Positions 36,278 to 45,420 are shown, numbered from the stretch's first letter. The stretch: 64,000 nt of DNA from Alphaproteobacteria bacterium (GCA_004297545.1 SCTB01000085.1:1-64000); one strand, 5' to 3'. Notes: generated by a model from the letters alone, not told the origin. Numbers and translations are program-made.

Positions 36278-37654
36278 TTACGCCTTGACGATATTGCCGC
36301 GCTGCCGCGCCCCGGCAAGAGCATTGCGCGTATCGACGACAAGTTTCGCGTGCGAGGCGATCATGTCATAATCAATTTTGTCATGATCCGTGACGATAAT
36401 CACCGCATCCTGGGCATGCAGCGTTTTCGCGTTCAGGGGCTGGGACGCGATACCGGTGAAGGCCGCATGCTCCCGCGTGGGAGGGATGATGTTCACATAA
36501 GGATCGTGATAGGTGACATAGGCCTTGCGCGCCTTCAGGAGCTCCATGATCGCGAAAGCCGGGCTTTCACGGATATCGGCCACGTTCTTCTTGTAGGCCA
36601 TGCCGATCAGCAGGATTTTGGCGCCGTTCAGCGGCGTCGCGAAGCGCTGGTCGAGCTCCTGCGCCAGGCGCTCCACGACGAAGCGCGGCATGGAGACGTT
36701 GATCTCGCCGGCCAGTTCGATAAACCTTGTCGCGATGCCGTATTCACGCGCTTTCCAGGTCAGGTAGAAAGGGTCGATCGGGATGCAATGCCCGCCCAGA
36801 CCCGGGCCGGGATAGAAGGGCATATAGCCGAAGGGCTTCGTCTTGGCGGCCTCGATAACCTCCCAGATGTCGATTCCCATGGCGTCGTAGATGACCTTCA
36901 GCTCGTTGACGAGGGCGATATTGACGGAGCGGAAGATATTTTCCGTCAGTTTCACGGCCTCGGCCGCTGCCGCCGACGACACCGCGACCGTTTTCACGAG
37001 GAACTGGTCGTACATCGTGCGCGCCAGCTTCAGCGCGTCTTCCCCGTCGCCGCCGACGACCTTGGGGATGATGGCGGTGTGGAACTTCGCGTTGCCGGGG
37101 TCCTCGCGCTCGGGCGAGAAGGCCAGGAAGAAATCGACGCCGGATTTGAGGCCTGTCGCTTCCTCGAGAATAGGGCGCACGAGATCGCGCGTGGTGCCGG
37201 GGTAGGTCGTCGATTCAAGGACGACAAGCTGGCCGCGCTTCAGGTATTTCGCGACGGACTCGGCAGTCTTAACGATATAGGTCATGTCCGGTTCGCGGTT
37301 GCGGTTGAGCGGCGTCGGCACGCAGAGCAGCACGGCATCGACCTCCGACAGCTTCCTGAAATCGGACGTCGGGTGCAGCTTGCCTCCCTTGACGTAGGAG
37401 GAAACCTTGTCGTTGTGGATGTTGCCGATATAGGACTGGCCTTTTTTGAGCTTCTGGATTTTCGACAAGTCGATATCGAAGCCCACAGCCTCGAAACCGG
37501 CCGCGCAGATGGCGCAGGCGAGCGGCAGGCCGACATACCCTAAGCCAATGACGCCGATTTTCGCCTTGCGGTGTTCGAACCGGGCGCAGAGCGCTTCCAC
37601 GCGGAGGGGGGCGGGGGCGGCTTTGATGGCGGATTTCAGCTTGCGGATCGGCAT
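36278..37654 (-). CDS. UDP-N-acetyl-hexosamine 6-dehydrogenase (WbpA/WecC-type)
   Basis: NAD-dependent enzyme oxidising a UDP-HexNAc to its uronic acid for O-antigen or capsule. The NAD fold reads IGVIGLGYVGLPLACAI near residue 34. The catalytic Cys is in GLGGHCIPIDPFYLTWKA, and ESTTYPGTT and LIGMAYKKNVADIRESPA are further family blocks. I start at ATG 37654, preceded by GAGGAAGGCC; the frame extends eight codons further without support. No other glycan genes are beside it. The choice between UDP-GlcNAc and UDP-ManNAc is open. Confidence 0.9.
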   Translation of the reverse strand: MPIRKLKSAIKAAPAPLRVEALCARFEHRKAKIGVIGLGYVGLPLACAICAAGFEAVGFDIDLSKIQKLKKGQSYIGNIHNDKVSSYVKGGKLHPTSDFRKLSEVDAVLLCVPTPLNRNREPDMTYIVKTAESVAKYLKRGQLVVLESTTYPGTTRDLVRPILEEATGLKSGVDFFLAFSPEREDPGNAKFHTAIIPKVVGGDGEDALKLARTMYDQFLVKTVAVSSAAAAEAVKLTENIFRSVNIALVNELKVIYDAMGIDIWEVIEAAKTKPFGYMPFYPGPGLGGHCIPIDPFYLTWKAREYGIATRFIELAGEINVSMPRFVVERLAQELDQRFATPLNGAKILLIGMAYKKNVADIRESPAFAIMELLKARKAYVTYHDPYVNIIPPTREHAAFTGIASQPLNAKTLHAQDAVIIVTDHDKIDYDMIASHAKLVVDTRNALAGARQRGNIVKA

Positions 37655-37738
37655 GGCCTTCCTCGTAAAAACAGTCAAATGACGCCGATTTCTAGCACGT
37701 ATGGCAGGAATGAGTCAAAAAAACGGGAATTTCAGGCC

Positions 37739-39247
37739 TCAGCCACGCCCCTTGAAGTGCCCCGGGCGGCCGAAAGTGCGCTTTTCGCGCCCTTCTTCAG
37801 GCCGGGACTTCTGCGGCGGGCCACGCCGGGGCTTGCGGCCCGGTATAGGCTGGCCCTGCGGCGGCGTGTTTCTGGCGGGCGGATTGTTGTCCTGACGGAA
37901 GTCCGGGACGCTTTCGTTGTCCTGCTTCTGGTAGCGCGCCTTGTTCTCGGCATCCAGACGGTCGCAGACTTTGGTGACGTCTTTCTTGAGCTGCAGAAAG
38001 CTGCGGTGCATCTCGGAGGCTTCCTCGAAGGGAAGCGCCTCGACGTCCATCTGCAGGTCGCGCACGGGCTGGCTGCGGAAGAAGCGCGCGAACTTCCAGA
38101 AGGCGGCGCGCTCTTTCGAAGTGTTTGTTTTCGCGGAAAGCTCGCTGAACGTATTCCGGACGTAAGCAGTGACGTCGCGCAGCGCCGGCTTGATGAGATC
38201 ATCGAGATGCGCTTTCGTCGCCGGCTCTTTCGCGATGGCATCGTTAAAAGCCTTGCGCAGGCCGGGCTTTTTCTGCGCTTCCTGCTGCGCGGCAAGCTCG
38301 GCCACCTTGGTATTCAGTTTGTCGGCTTCGGCGATCTGGCCGCGCACGATCTGGCGCACGCTGCCCATGTCTTTCAATTCGGCAAGTTCCGTCAGCGTCG
38401 TGCTGACGATGAATTCGCCATGCTCGGTCTTCTTGAAGTCGTCCATCGGGCGCAGGTCAAGGCCGGCGAGGCGGTGCGACGGATCCTGCTTCGGGCAGAC
38501 GAAGCCCGAAAACGCGGCATTGCGTTCCGGAATCATCATCAGAACCCATTTGTTCTGGCCGTGCGGCGTTTCGCTCGCGTATTGCAGGTCGTTCAGCTTG
38601 TTTTTGAATTCGTGGATCTTTTCGGGGAGGATGATGAAGTTGCCGAAGTGGTTGGGGTGGAATTTTTCGCCGCCGTCGGGCTGATCGGGATCTTTTTCTT
38701 TCGAAGCGCCCCAGACGCCGGAGCCGTTGCGCTCGATAATATGATCGATGTTGACCGAATAGAGCAACCCGTTTTCGTTGACCGGGTCGAGGCCCTGCCG
38801 CATGCGCTCGACGCCGCGGTCGCAGATGCCGAGGTCTTTCAGCTCGTCCGCGTGGTTTTCGGCAAGAAATTTCAGGAAACGCGGACGCACGTGGAAGGAA
38901 TATTCCTGCGTCAGCTCCTCTTTCGCCTTCGCGTCGATGCGCGAGTACAGGACAGGCGAGAGGCGAAAGCCTTTCGGCACTTCCTTGAGCATCTCTTCGA
39001 ATTGCTTCTGGTCTTCCAGAGCGCGCGACAACCTGACTTCGGGCTTGGGAGCATAGGGGTCCGTCGACGGCGGCGCGCCCGAAGCCACCAGCTTGCGCGC
39101 CGCATCGATGCGGTCGACAAGATCCTGGCGGATGCGGTCGATCAGTTGTTCGGGAGTGGGCGGGGGAGTCTCGGCAGTCTGGCGCCCGCGAAACGCGGGG
39201 TTCGATGTGATTTCGGTAATAGTGTCGGCGGAAACGCGTTTCGCCAC
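37739..39247 (-). CDS. Uncharacterised protein with an HNH-nuclease-like centre
   Basis: 502 residues, family not recognised. Residues 166-216 look like an HNH fold: NIDHIIERNGSG (D168-H169), then NHFGNFIIL (N203) and EKIHEFKN (H212). The order and spacing suit the His, Asn and His of colicin-type or homing HNH nucleases. Around it are helical stretches, and the C-terminus (about 440-502) is basic and disordered (PGRKPRRGPPQKSR, FGRPGHFKGRG). The start is GTG 39247 with GGAG upstream. There is no signal peptide and no partner immunity gene. It could be a secreted effector or a nucleic acid enzyme. Confidence 0.65.
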   Translation of the reverse strand: MAKRVSADTITEITSNPAFRGRQTAETPPPTPEQLIDRIRQDLVDRIDAARKLVASGAPPSTDPYAPKPEVRLSRALEDQKQFEEMLKEVPKGFRLSPVLYSRIDAKAKEELTQEYSFHVRPRFLKFLAENHADELKDLGICDRGVERMRQGLDPVNENGLLYSVNIDHIIERNGSGVWGASKEKDPDQPDGGEKFHPNHFGNFIILPEKIHEFKNKLNDLQYASETPHGQNKWVLMMIPERNAAFSGFVCPKQDPSHRLAGLDLRPMDDFKKTEHGEFIVSTTLTELAELKDMGSVRQIVRGQIAEADKLNTKVAELAAQQEAQKKPGLRKAFNDAIAKEPATKAHLDDLIKPALRDVTAYVRNTFSELSAKTNTSKERAAFWKFARFFRSQPVRDLQMDVEALPFEEASEMHRSFLQLKKDVTKVCDRLDAENKARYQKQDNESVPDFRQDNNPPARNTPPQGQPIPGRKPRRGPPQKSRPEEGREKRTFGRPGHFKGRG

Positions 39248-39508
39248 CTAATTCTCCGTCACTTAAATATTTTTGAACACTGGAGCACCATAACAGGAAT
39301 TTTTGAAAAGTAAATCTGGAAAACGAGAAATAAAGTTTCTTTTTTCTGCGATATCAACAGAATAGACATAACTCTTAAAGTTTCCATAAATAACAAATTT
39401 TAACAGAGCCGCAGCGAACAAATCAGCCGAATCGCGCGCAAAGATTTACGGTTCGTAAAAATAATCCGCGTTATACTGACGCAAGGGTTTAAACGGGGGA
39501 TGCTTTCC

Positions 39509-40084
39509 ATGCTGCAAAAAACAAAAGCGATCATCATTTCCATCGGCATTTTCTGTCTGGCGCTGCCGGTCCTGCCGGGCTGTTCGAGCCGGCCGGAGAA
39601 CGTGGGCACATCCGCCCAGGAAGTCGATCCGGAAGACTGGAAGGCCGAAAACAAGAAAGCGGAGAAGAGAATTGTTCTGGCCCGCGAAGCGTTCCATGAC
39701 GGCAAGATTGTGAACCGCCCGCCCGACCCGCCGCTGGGCATGCGCCCGGGTGCATATTCGCGGTCCTTCGAGAGCGGCATGCACTGGGAAGTGCCGCAGA
39801 AATTCAACTGCATATATTGCGGCAACGGGTCGCTGGCCGCCTATGAGAACATGCACCACAACAACCGGGATATTTACCGCCCGATGGGCTGGTTCCACGA
39901 TTACAAGGCCACGGCGGACATCTATTACGGCGACGGTTACCTGCCGGCCGGAAGCTGGACGGGACGACCGCTGGAGCCGGCGAAAACGCGCGAGCTGAGC
40001 TGGAAACAGGACGCGCAGGGGAGAGTCCGCTCTGACGAAGTCTCCGGCGCGCCCCTGAAAATCACACCCGCGCCGAACCGCTAG
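39509..40084 (+). CDS. Predicted lipoprotein, first gene of the pseudopilin operon
   Basis: 191 residues, family not recognised. N-terminal lipoprotein signal with lipobox LPGC (MLQKTKAIIISIGIFCLALPVLPGC), so an envelope-anchored protein. The middle has FNCIYCGNGSL, a CxxCG pair that recurs as HCITCGDG in the next gene. I start at ATG 39509, for which GGGG upstream is well placed; an ATG nine bases earlier is too close to it. The stop is two bases from the next ATG. It heads a four-gene transcript with no other recognisable secretion genes. Confidence 0.75.
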   Translation: MLQKTKAIIISIGIFCLALPVLPGCSSRPENVGTSAQEVDPEDWKAENKKAEKRIVLAREAFHDGKIVNRPPDPPLGMRPGAYSRSFESGMHWEVPQKFNCIYCGNGSLAAYENMHHNNRDIYRPMGWFHDYKATADIYYGDGYLPAGSWTGRPLEPAKTRELSWKQDAQGRVRSDEVSGAPLKITPAPNR

Positions 40085-40086
40085 GC

Positions 40087-41157
40087 ATGCTGCGCCTGAT
40101 TGTTTTCGCGGCCGTATTCTTCGCCGGCATCGCGGCAGCCTTCGCAGGAACTTCAAATAATAATATCGACGTCCTGATTTCCGGCCACGGCGGGCGCGTG
40201 GACTGGGGGGGCAATAGCCTGATTGCCTATGACCAGCAGGACAAAGACGGCTGGTTCCAGGTCTGGACGATGAAACCGGACGGCACGGGCAGGCATTGCA
40301 TCACTTGCGGCGACGGATTCCCGAAGCGGCACAACGGCAACCCGGCCTGGCATCCGTCGGGGAAATATATCGTCTTCCAGTCGCTGGATGAGAACATCAA
40401 GATGCCCTGGCTGTGGGGCAAGCTTTACCGCATCTATACCAACCCCGGCGCCGGCGTGAACAATAATATATGGATTGCATCCTCCAACGGGAAACGCGCC
40501 TGGCAGATGACCGTGCTCGGCAAAGGCAAGGGTGTGCTGCACCCGCATTTTTCGCATGACGGAAAGACGCTGATATGGGCGGAGATGACCAGCACCAAGC
40601 CCGGCCCCTTCGGCAGCTGGGTGATCCGCAAGGCGGCTTTCATCGAGCGCGGCGGCGGCCCGGCAGTGACGGATGTCGAGACGCTGGCGCCCGGCGACCT
40701 GCAGTTCTATGAAACGCACAGTTTCACGCCGGATGACAAATCCATCGTTTTTACCGGTAAGGCGCTCGATTCGAAAAGCCACGCGCTCGACATATACAGA
40801 TACGACTTCGACAGCAAAAAGCTGACGGTGCTCACCGACCCGGAACTGGACGAATGGGATGAGCACGCGCAGGTATCGCCCGACGGCGCGAAAATACTGT
40901 GGATGTCGAGCGCGGACATCAAGCCAAATACCAGGGGCCCCTTCGTCAAGACCGACTACTGGATGATGAATATCGACGGGTCGGACAAGCAACGCATCAC
41001 CCGCTTCAATGACAAGGGAGCGCCGGAATATCTGCCGGGCAAGGTCGTCTGCGCCGATTCGTCCTGGAGCCCTGACGGCAAAAAATTCATCGCCTATGTC
41101 GAACATAATTCGACGGCGACGAAAGCGGGGGATATTGTGGTGGTGGGGGTGAAATAG
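40087..41157 (+). CDS. Secreted TolB-like (PD40) beta-propeller protein
   Basis: 356 residues with a signal peptide (LIVFAAVFFAGIAAAFA). Repeated WD40-like PD40 blades are seen as PAWHPSGKYIVFQS, PHFSHDGKTLIWAE, HSFTPDDKSIVFTG, AQVSPDGAKILWMS and SSWSPDGKKFIAYV. Such periplasmic propellers usually bind other proteins. It carries HCITCGDG, echoing the CxxCG of the upstream lipoprotein. Spacing of 2 and 4 bases to its neighbours suggests coupling, and it has no obvious ribosome binding site of its own. Confidence 0.85.
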   Translation: MLRLIVFAAVFFAGIAAAFAGTSNNNIDVLISGHGGRVDWGGNSLIAYDQQDKDGWFQVWTMKPDGTGRHCITCGDGFPKRHNGNPAWHPSGKYIVFQSLDENIKMPWLWGKLYRIYTNPGAGVNNNIWIASSNGKRAWQMTVLGKGKGVLHPHFSHDGKTLIWAEMTSTKPGPFGSWVIRKAAFIERGGGPAVTDVETLAPGDLQFYETHSFTPDDKSIVFTGKALDSKSHALDIYRYDFDSKKLTVLTDPELDEWDEHAQVSPDGAKILWMSSADIKPNTRGPFVKTDYWMMNIDGSDKQRITRFNDKGAPEYLPGKVVCADSSWSPDGKKFIAYVEHNSTATKAGDIVVVGVK

Positions 41158-41161
41158 CAAA

Positions 41162-42235
41162 ATGCTCGTCAAATCCCGCCACCGCGGCTTTTCCCTGATC
41201 GAGCTCGCCGTCGTGCTGACGATAGTGGGCCTGCTGCTGACGGCTTTCTTAAGGTTCTATGCCATCATGGACGAAAAGCAACGCATCGAAACGACGAGGA
41301 CGCGCTTGGCTGAAATCCGTACGTCGATGATTTACTACGTGCTGACGCATAACCGCCTGCCCTGTCCCGCAAGTCCCCTGAACCCCCGGACGGCCGACCA
41401 GGAGAAAGACCCCTGCGGCCCGGATGCCAGCGACCCGCCTGACGGCGTGGATACGCATACGGTTATGCTGGAGGGCCGTATCCAGACGGATGAATCGCTC
41501 GATATCTGGACGGGCGTGGTGCCGGTGCGCGACATGCAGCTGGACCCGCAGCTGGCCGTGGACGGCTGGGGCAACCGTTTCAGCTATGCCGTGAGCCGCA
41601 ACCTGACGCTCCCCTTCGGCATGCGCGGCAATCCCGTCCCAAAGGGGCATATTTCGGTCGTCGACGAGAACGGCGCGAACATTCTGGCGGTGCCGGACAC
41701 GGGGCGCTATGTCGTCATCTCGCACGGGCCGTCGGGAGGAGGGGCCTGGACGCGCGACGGCAAGCGGCGCCCCTGCCAGCCCGGCACGCTGGCCTCGAAA
41801 AACTGCGAGAACAGCGGCGCCTTTGTCATCGCGCCGTTCTCTTCCGCGCCGGGCGAGCGCTTTTTCGACAATATCGTCGTCAATGACGACGTCAACGCCG
41901 GCGGGACGCTTCTGGATCATATCGCCATCTGTACGCGCAAGCTGATGTTCTTCGAGCCGGGCGAACCGACCGCCGACAAGGAGGGCTGTGTCCACGCGGA
42001 GGAGGACAACGGCGCCTGGCACGGCATCTGCGTGAAAACGGGCGACCCCAATGCGGAAGAATCCGTCAAGGCGCTGTTAAGGCCGGCTATCGTCGAGGGC
42101 AAGACCTGCGGCTGTCTCCAGGGGTTGGGGTTGGCGCCGATACTGGCGGGCACCTGGCTGCAGGCGCCCGAGATAGCAAGCCACCCGCCCGTCAACGCGA
42201 TGATGAGCCTTTACACATGCGTACGCCAGAAATGA
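41162..42235 (+). CDS. Large type II/IV pseudopilin-like protein, copy 1
   Basis: 357 residues. N-terminal prepilin motif RG-FSLIELAVVLTIVGLLLTAF, with Gly9 before the cleavage site and Glu14 at +5, so a prepilin peptidase should process it. The globular part contains DGWGNRFSYAVS, like the pseudopilin major DxWGN calcium loop. It adds a long cysteine-rich region (at least ten Cys), including RRPCQPGTLASKNC and TCGCLQG. It is far longer than normal pseudopilins (about 150 aa). It is a tandem paralog of the next gene and overlaps its start. Confidence 0.85.
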   Translation: MLVKSRHRGFSLIELAVVLTIVGLLLTAFLRFYAIMDEKQRIETTRTRLAEIRTSMIYYVLTHNRLPCPASPLNPRTADQEKDPCGPDASDPPDGVDTHTVMLEGRIQTDESLDIWTGVVPVRDMQLDPQLAVDGWGNRFSYAVSRNLTLPFGMRGNPVPKGHISVVDENGANILAVPDTGRYVVISHGPSGGGAWTRDGKRRPCQPGTLASKNCENSGAFVIAPFSSAPGERFFDNIVVNDDVNAGGTLLDHIAICTRKLMFFEPGEPTADKEGCVHAEEDNGAWHGICVKTGDPNAEESVKALLRPAIVEGKTCGCLQGLGLAPILAGTWLQAPEIASHPPVNAMMSLYTCVRQK

Positions 42236-43611
42236 CACGACAGGACGCATCGCGCGGCGTAAGCCTGTTCGAGCTGGCCATCGTCATGCTGATTTCAGGC
42301 CTTATGCTGGTCGGTATCATGCGCCTGTTCCAGACGCTGCGGCTCGAGCAAGAGCTGAAAGTGACGCGTACGCGCATCGACAAAATCCAGCAGCAGCTCG
42401 ACGCCTTCGCGGACAGGAACGAGCGCTTCCCCTGCCCCCTGGTGCCCGCAGACGGGCCGATGGCAGGCGAGCCCGCCGGCTGCATCAATCCTGACCTGAA
42501 GCCCGGCGAGCGCGATGTCGCGGCGGGAATCCTGCCCGTCGCGGCGCTGGGACTCACGCCCGACGAGGCGCAGGACGGATGGGGCAACATGTTTACCTAT
42601 GCCGTGAGCGCGATGCTGACGAAAGAGAACGGCATGCGCGGCGTCACGCCGCCTGCGGGCGTCATCGGCCTTGTGAACGGTTATGGCGACAACGTGCTCG
42701 ACAAGCCGGACAGCGGCAGATATGTGATTATCTCTCACGGGCCAGACGGCAGGGGTGGCTTCACACCGGGGGGCCGCGCGATTCCCTGCCGCGAGGGGAC
42801 GCTCTCTGCGCGAAACTGCCATGCGCCGGTTGATTTCGTGGCGGCGTCCTGGAGTATGGCGCCCGGGCCCTATTTCTTCGACAATATCGTCATCGGCGAC
42901 GGGTCGCGGCGTCAGGCGCGGCTCCTTGACCATCTCGATTTCTGCGGGCGGGGCGGCAAATACTATGCGCCGGAGCGCTTTTACGCCGACAAAAACGGCT
43001 GCGTCGCCGACGACAAGGTCTACGGCGCCTGCAGCATCGAGTCCTCGTATATGGATCACGGCTACGGCGACCCCTTCACCGGCGACTGGAACGAAATTCC
43101 GAAGCAGGCGGTGTGGCCCGCCAGACTGGACCTGTACCCGAAAGAAAAGCCGATACTGGGGGCCTGCACCTGCGAGAGAAGCTTTGAGCTCATGAAAATC
43201 GGCGCCGGGGAATTGCCGCTCGATCACCCGGACCCTCCTTATACCCCAAGGCAGGACTGCCAGCGCGCCTACGCCCATTGGCAGCCGGCTATCCTGAAGG
43301 AACATTGCAGCGAGGAGCCGCCCGTGCTGGTGACGCGCGAGATCGAGTGGAAATACGAATACATCTCGACCATGAAAGGAGAGGTCTGGAAGCAGACCGG
43401 CTCGGAATGGAAGCTGGCCACCGGGCAGGGCTGGTCAATATTGCCGCTGATGGCGCTTCATCCCGACACCGGCAAGCTTGTCCACGCCAAGGCGGCAGCG
43501 CACCATGACCCGAACGACCCGGCGCAAACCAGAATTCGTGAGGTTGTCTGGGCGAAGCCGCTGGTGCAGAGGAACCACAAGCGCGCGCTTTACGCCTGTA
43601 TCAGGAAGTGA
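42217..43611 (+). CDS. Large type II/IV pseudopilin-like protein, copy 2
   Basis: 464 residues. Prepilin motif RG-VSLFELAIVMLISGLMLVGI, with Gly14 and Glu19 at +5. It shares with copy 1 the blocks FPCP, DGWGN-F-YAVS, GMRG, SGRYVIISHGP, PC-GTL--NC, FFDNIV and LLDH, so it arose by tandem duplication. It has an extra C-terminal region of about 130 residues. The start may instead be ATG 42232, which overlaps the stop of copy 1 as ATGA and gives a shorter leader. It is the last gene of the operon; its stop meets lipB tail to tail. Confidence 0.85.
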   Translation: MRTPEMTRQDASRGVSLFELAIVMLISGLMLVGIMRLFQTLRLEQELKVTRTRIDKIQQQLDAFADRNERFPCPLVPADGPMAGEPAGCINPDLKPGERDVAAGILPVAALGLTPDEAQDGWGNMFTYAVSAMLTKENGMRGVTPPAGVIGLVNGYGDNVLDKPDSGRYVIISHGPDGRGGFTPGGRAIPCREGTLSARNCHAPVDFVAASWSMAPGPYFFDNIVIGDGSRRQARLLDHLDFCGRGGKYYAPERFYADKNGCVADDKVYGACSIESSYMDHGYGDPFTGDWNEIPKQAVWPARLDLYPKEKPILGACTCERSFELMKIGAGELPLDHPDPPYTPRQDCQRAYAHWQPAILKEHCSEEPPVLVTREIEWKYEYISTMKGEVWKQTGSEWKLATGQGWSILPLMALHPDTGKLVHAKAAAHHDPNDPAQTRIREVVWAKPLVQRNHKRALYACIRK

Positions 43612-44307
43612 TCAGCCGAAAACCTTTTCCCAGTTCGCCTTCAGCGCGCGGTCCATGTCCTGCATCGGCACCTTGATGCCGAGATCAGCCAGCGAGGTGA
43701 CGCCATAGCCGGAAAGCCCGCAGGGGACGATGCCGTTATAATGCGAGAGGTCGGGGTTCACGTTGATGGCGATGCCGTGGTAGGAAACCCATTTTTTCAC
43801 GCGCACGCCGATGGCGGCGATTTTGGATTCCGTGCCCTTGGGGCGACCGTAATTCTTCATGTCGATCCAGATGCCGATGCGGCCTTCGCGGCGCTCGCCC
43901 TGCACGTCGAAGGTCTTCAGCGTTTCGATCGCCCATTCCTCGAGCTGGTGAATATAGGCTTTCAGGTCCGGGGTGCGCTTTTGCAGGTCCAGCATCACAT
44001 AGGCGACGCGCTGGCCCGGCCCGTGATAGGTGTATTGGCCGCCGCGGCCCGCCGCGTGGACGGGAAAGCGGGACTGCAGCAGATCTTTCGGGTCGGCGCT
44101 GGTGCCGGAGGTATAGACCGGCGGATGCTCGAGCAGCCAGACGTAGTCGTTGTCGCCCTTGTCGCGGATCATGCCGACCTTGGCTTCCATGAAAGCGAGC
44201 GCGCGGTCGTAGGCAACGGGACGGTCCGCCACATGCCAGTCGGGCTTGCGGAACGTGGACTTGGGTTTCGCGGGGGCTTTTACCGCAACTTTCTGTGCGA
44301 CAGCCAT
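43612..44307 (-). CDS. lipB: Octanoyl-(acyl-carrier-protein)-protein N-octanoyltransferase
   Basis: Transfers octanoate from ACP to lipoyl domains, the first step of protein lipoylation. Motifs are [45 protein letters not shown] with the catalytic Lys, and [12 protein letters not shown] with the catalytic Cys. I start at ATG 44307 after GGAAAGTG; the frame extends to 44430 without support. The N-terminal 35 residues are Lys/Ala/Pro-rich and not part of the fold. lipA is not in this window. Confidence 0.95.
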   Translation of the reverse strand: MAVAQKVAVKAPAKPKSTFRKPDWHVADRPVAYDRALAFMEAKVGMIRDKGDNDYVWLLEHPPVYTSGTSADPKDLLQSRFPVHAAGRGGQYTYHGPGQRVAYVMLDLQKRTPDLKAYIHQLEEWAIETLKTFDVQGERREGRIGIWIDMKNYGRPKGTESKIAAIGVRVKKWVSYHGIAINVNPDLSHYNGIVPCGLSGYGVTSLADLGIKVPMQDMDRALKANWEKVFG

Positions 44308-44476
44308 GCAAATCACTTTCCAAAAATGTAAAAAGAATTCGCATAACATAATCGAAACTACCCCCGATGAAAAGCCCCCCTTGACATATCGGACGCCAGT
44401 ATCTACAAAAAATTCTACATTCATGAGCAAGTTTGGTCGAAAATTACAGGAATCTGTAAATTAAGGACGGGATTTC

Positions 44477-45001
44477 ATGAGAAACATCTTCAAACGCGTG
44501 GCCGATTCTTTTGACCAGGTCAAACTGATGGTCACCCGCAAGCTGCCGATCCCCGACATGGAAGGCACTGGCAAGTACGTAGAATTTCAGGCCAAACGCG
44601 ACAAGCAGGGCTTCTGGAGCATATCCAGCAAACATAATGTGACATCGGTAACCTACGGCTTCCAGACGGTGAGCCGCGCCTATCAGGCTGCGGTGCTCAA
44701 GCATACCGGACGCAACGTGGAAAAGGGCGACAGCCCCTTAATGAACTTCGACACCGCCTTCCTGATTCTGCGCGATATGGAAGAGGCGCTGCTGAAATTC
44801 AACAATACGCCCGCCGGGAGCGAGCCGCCGAACCATTACATGGCCGCCTACCGGCTGCTGCCGCAGCAGTTCCGCGAGGGGCTGGACGACCTGTTCTTCA
44901 GCCGCACCGAGAAAAAAGGCGAGGTTCTGGCGCCCAAGGCCAGGAAAGACCCCGCCCCCCAGCCGGCCTCCAAGCAGCCCGACCCGCCCAAGCCCAACTG
45001 A
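44477..45001 (+). CDS. Uncharacterised protein
   Basis: 174 residues, family not recognised. No signal peptide and no membrane segment. Basic start (MRNIFKRVADSFDQVKLMVTRKLPIP), central helices (VSRAYQAAVLKHTGR, TAFLILRDMEEALLKF) and a disordered Lys/Pro tail (KARKDPAPQPASKQP). AAGGACGGG precedes the ATG at good spacing. It is divergent from lipB with 169 bases between and lies 80 bases before tRNA-Leu. Confidence 0.65.
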   Translation: MRNIFKRVADSFDQVKLMVTRKLPIPDMEGTGKYVEFQAKRDKQGFWSISSKHNVTSVTYGFQTVSRAYQAAVLKHTGRNVEKGDSPLMNFDTAFLILRDMEEALLKFNNTPAGSEPPNHYMAAYRLLPQQFREGLDDLFFSRTEKKGEVLAPKARKDPAPQPASKQPDPPKPN

Positions 45002-45025
45002 AAAAAGGGTTTTTTAAGGGTGGAC

Positions 45026-45055
45026 TTGACGCTTGGCGGGCCAATCTGATATTGG
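45026..45055 (+). promoter_or_regulatory. Possible tRNA-Leu promoter
   Basis: TTGACG at 45026-45031 is followed after 18 bases by TATTGG (45050-45055); transcription would start about 20 bases before the tRNA. Confidence 0.45.
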
Positions 45056-45081
45056 AATACGGTAATTTGTTCCATCCCGTT

Positions 45082-45166
45082 GCGGTCGTGGCGGAATTGG
45101 TAGACGCACTACCTTGAGGTGGTAGCGGGGCAACCCGTGTAAGTTCGAGTCTTATCGACCGCACCA
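45082..45166 (+). tRNA. tRNA-Leu (anticodon GAG)
   Basis: Class II tRNA of 85 bases with encoded CCA. Acceptor GCGGTCG pairs with CGACCGC. The anticodon stem is CTACC/GGTAG around TTGAGGT. A long variable arm (CGGGGCAACCCGTG) and a T-arm with GTTCGAGTC follow. Confidence 0.97.
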
Positions 45167-45391
45167 TTCACCTTCGCTCCTTCGGAGCTTCGGCGAACGA
45201 GGGAGAATCAAACGGATTTCGGTAAAGCCAATCCGCCGTAGCCTTGTGCGAAGGCGGATCGACGGCACCAATCTGCGCTCCCTTTCAGGGAGCTTCGGCT
45301 GGCAAGCCCTTCTGATAAAGAAGCAGCTACGGACTTGTCCGCCGAAGCCCCTTGGCGTAGGCGGATTTTCAATCCCAATCGACGGAAAACC
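45154..45391. repeat. Tandem imperfect repeats after tRNA-Leu, including copies of its 3' end
   Basis: This fills most of the 307-base gap between the tRNA and maeB. ATCGACCGCACCA (the tRNA 3' end, 45154-45166) is echoed as ATCGACGGCACCA at 45258-45270 and ATCGACGG at 45378-45385. After the first two comes a GCTCC..GGAGC hairpin followed by CTTCGGC. Before the second and third copies lies a stem closed by TCCGCC/GGCGGA (45231-45259 and 45338-45365). No open frame here looks like a gene. Confidence 0.65.
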
Positions 45392-45396
45392 ATGCT

Positions 45397-45420
45397 ACCC
45401 TTTTCAAGGGTTTATTTGGT
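45397..45420 (+). terminator. Possible terminator before maeB
   Basis: Stem ACCCTT-ttc-AAGGGT followed by TTATTTGGTTTTATT. The stem is short, so termination of the tRNA-Leu transcript is only plausible. Confidence 0.4.

Noticed and set aside
35954-37543. 529-codon plus-strand frame
   Set aside because: Antisense to the UDP-sugar dehydrogenase and part of the TerC partner gene; no recognisable domain.
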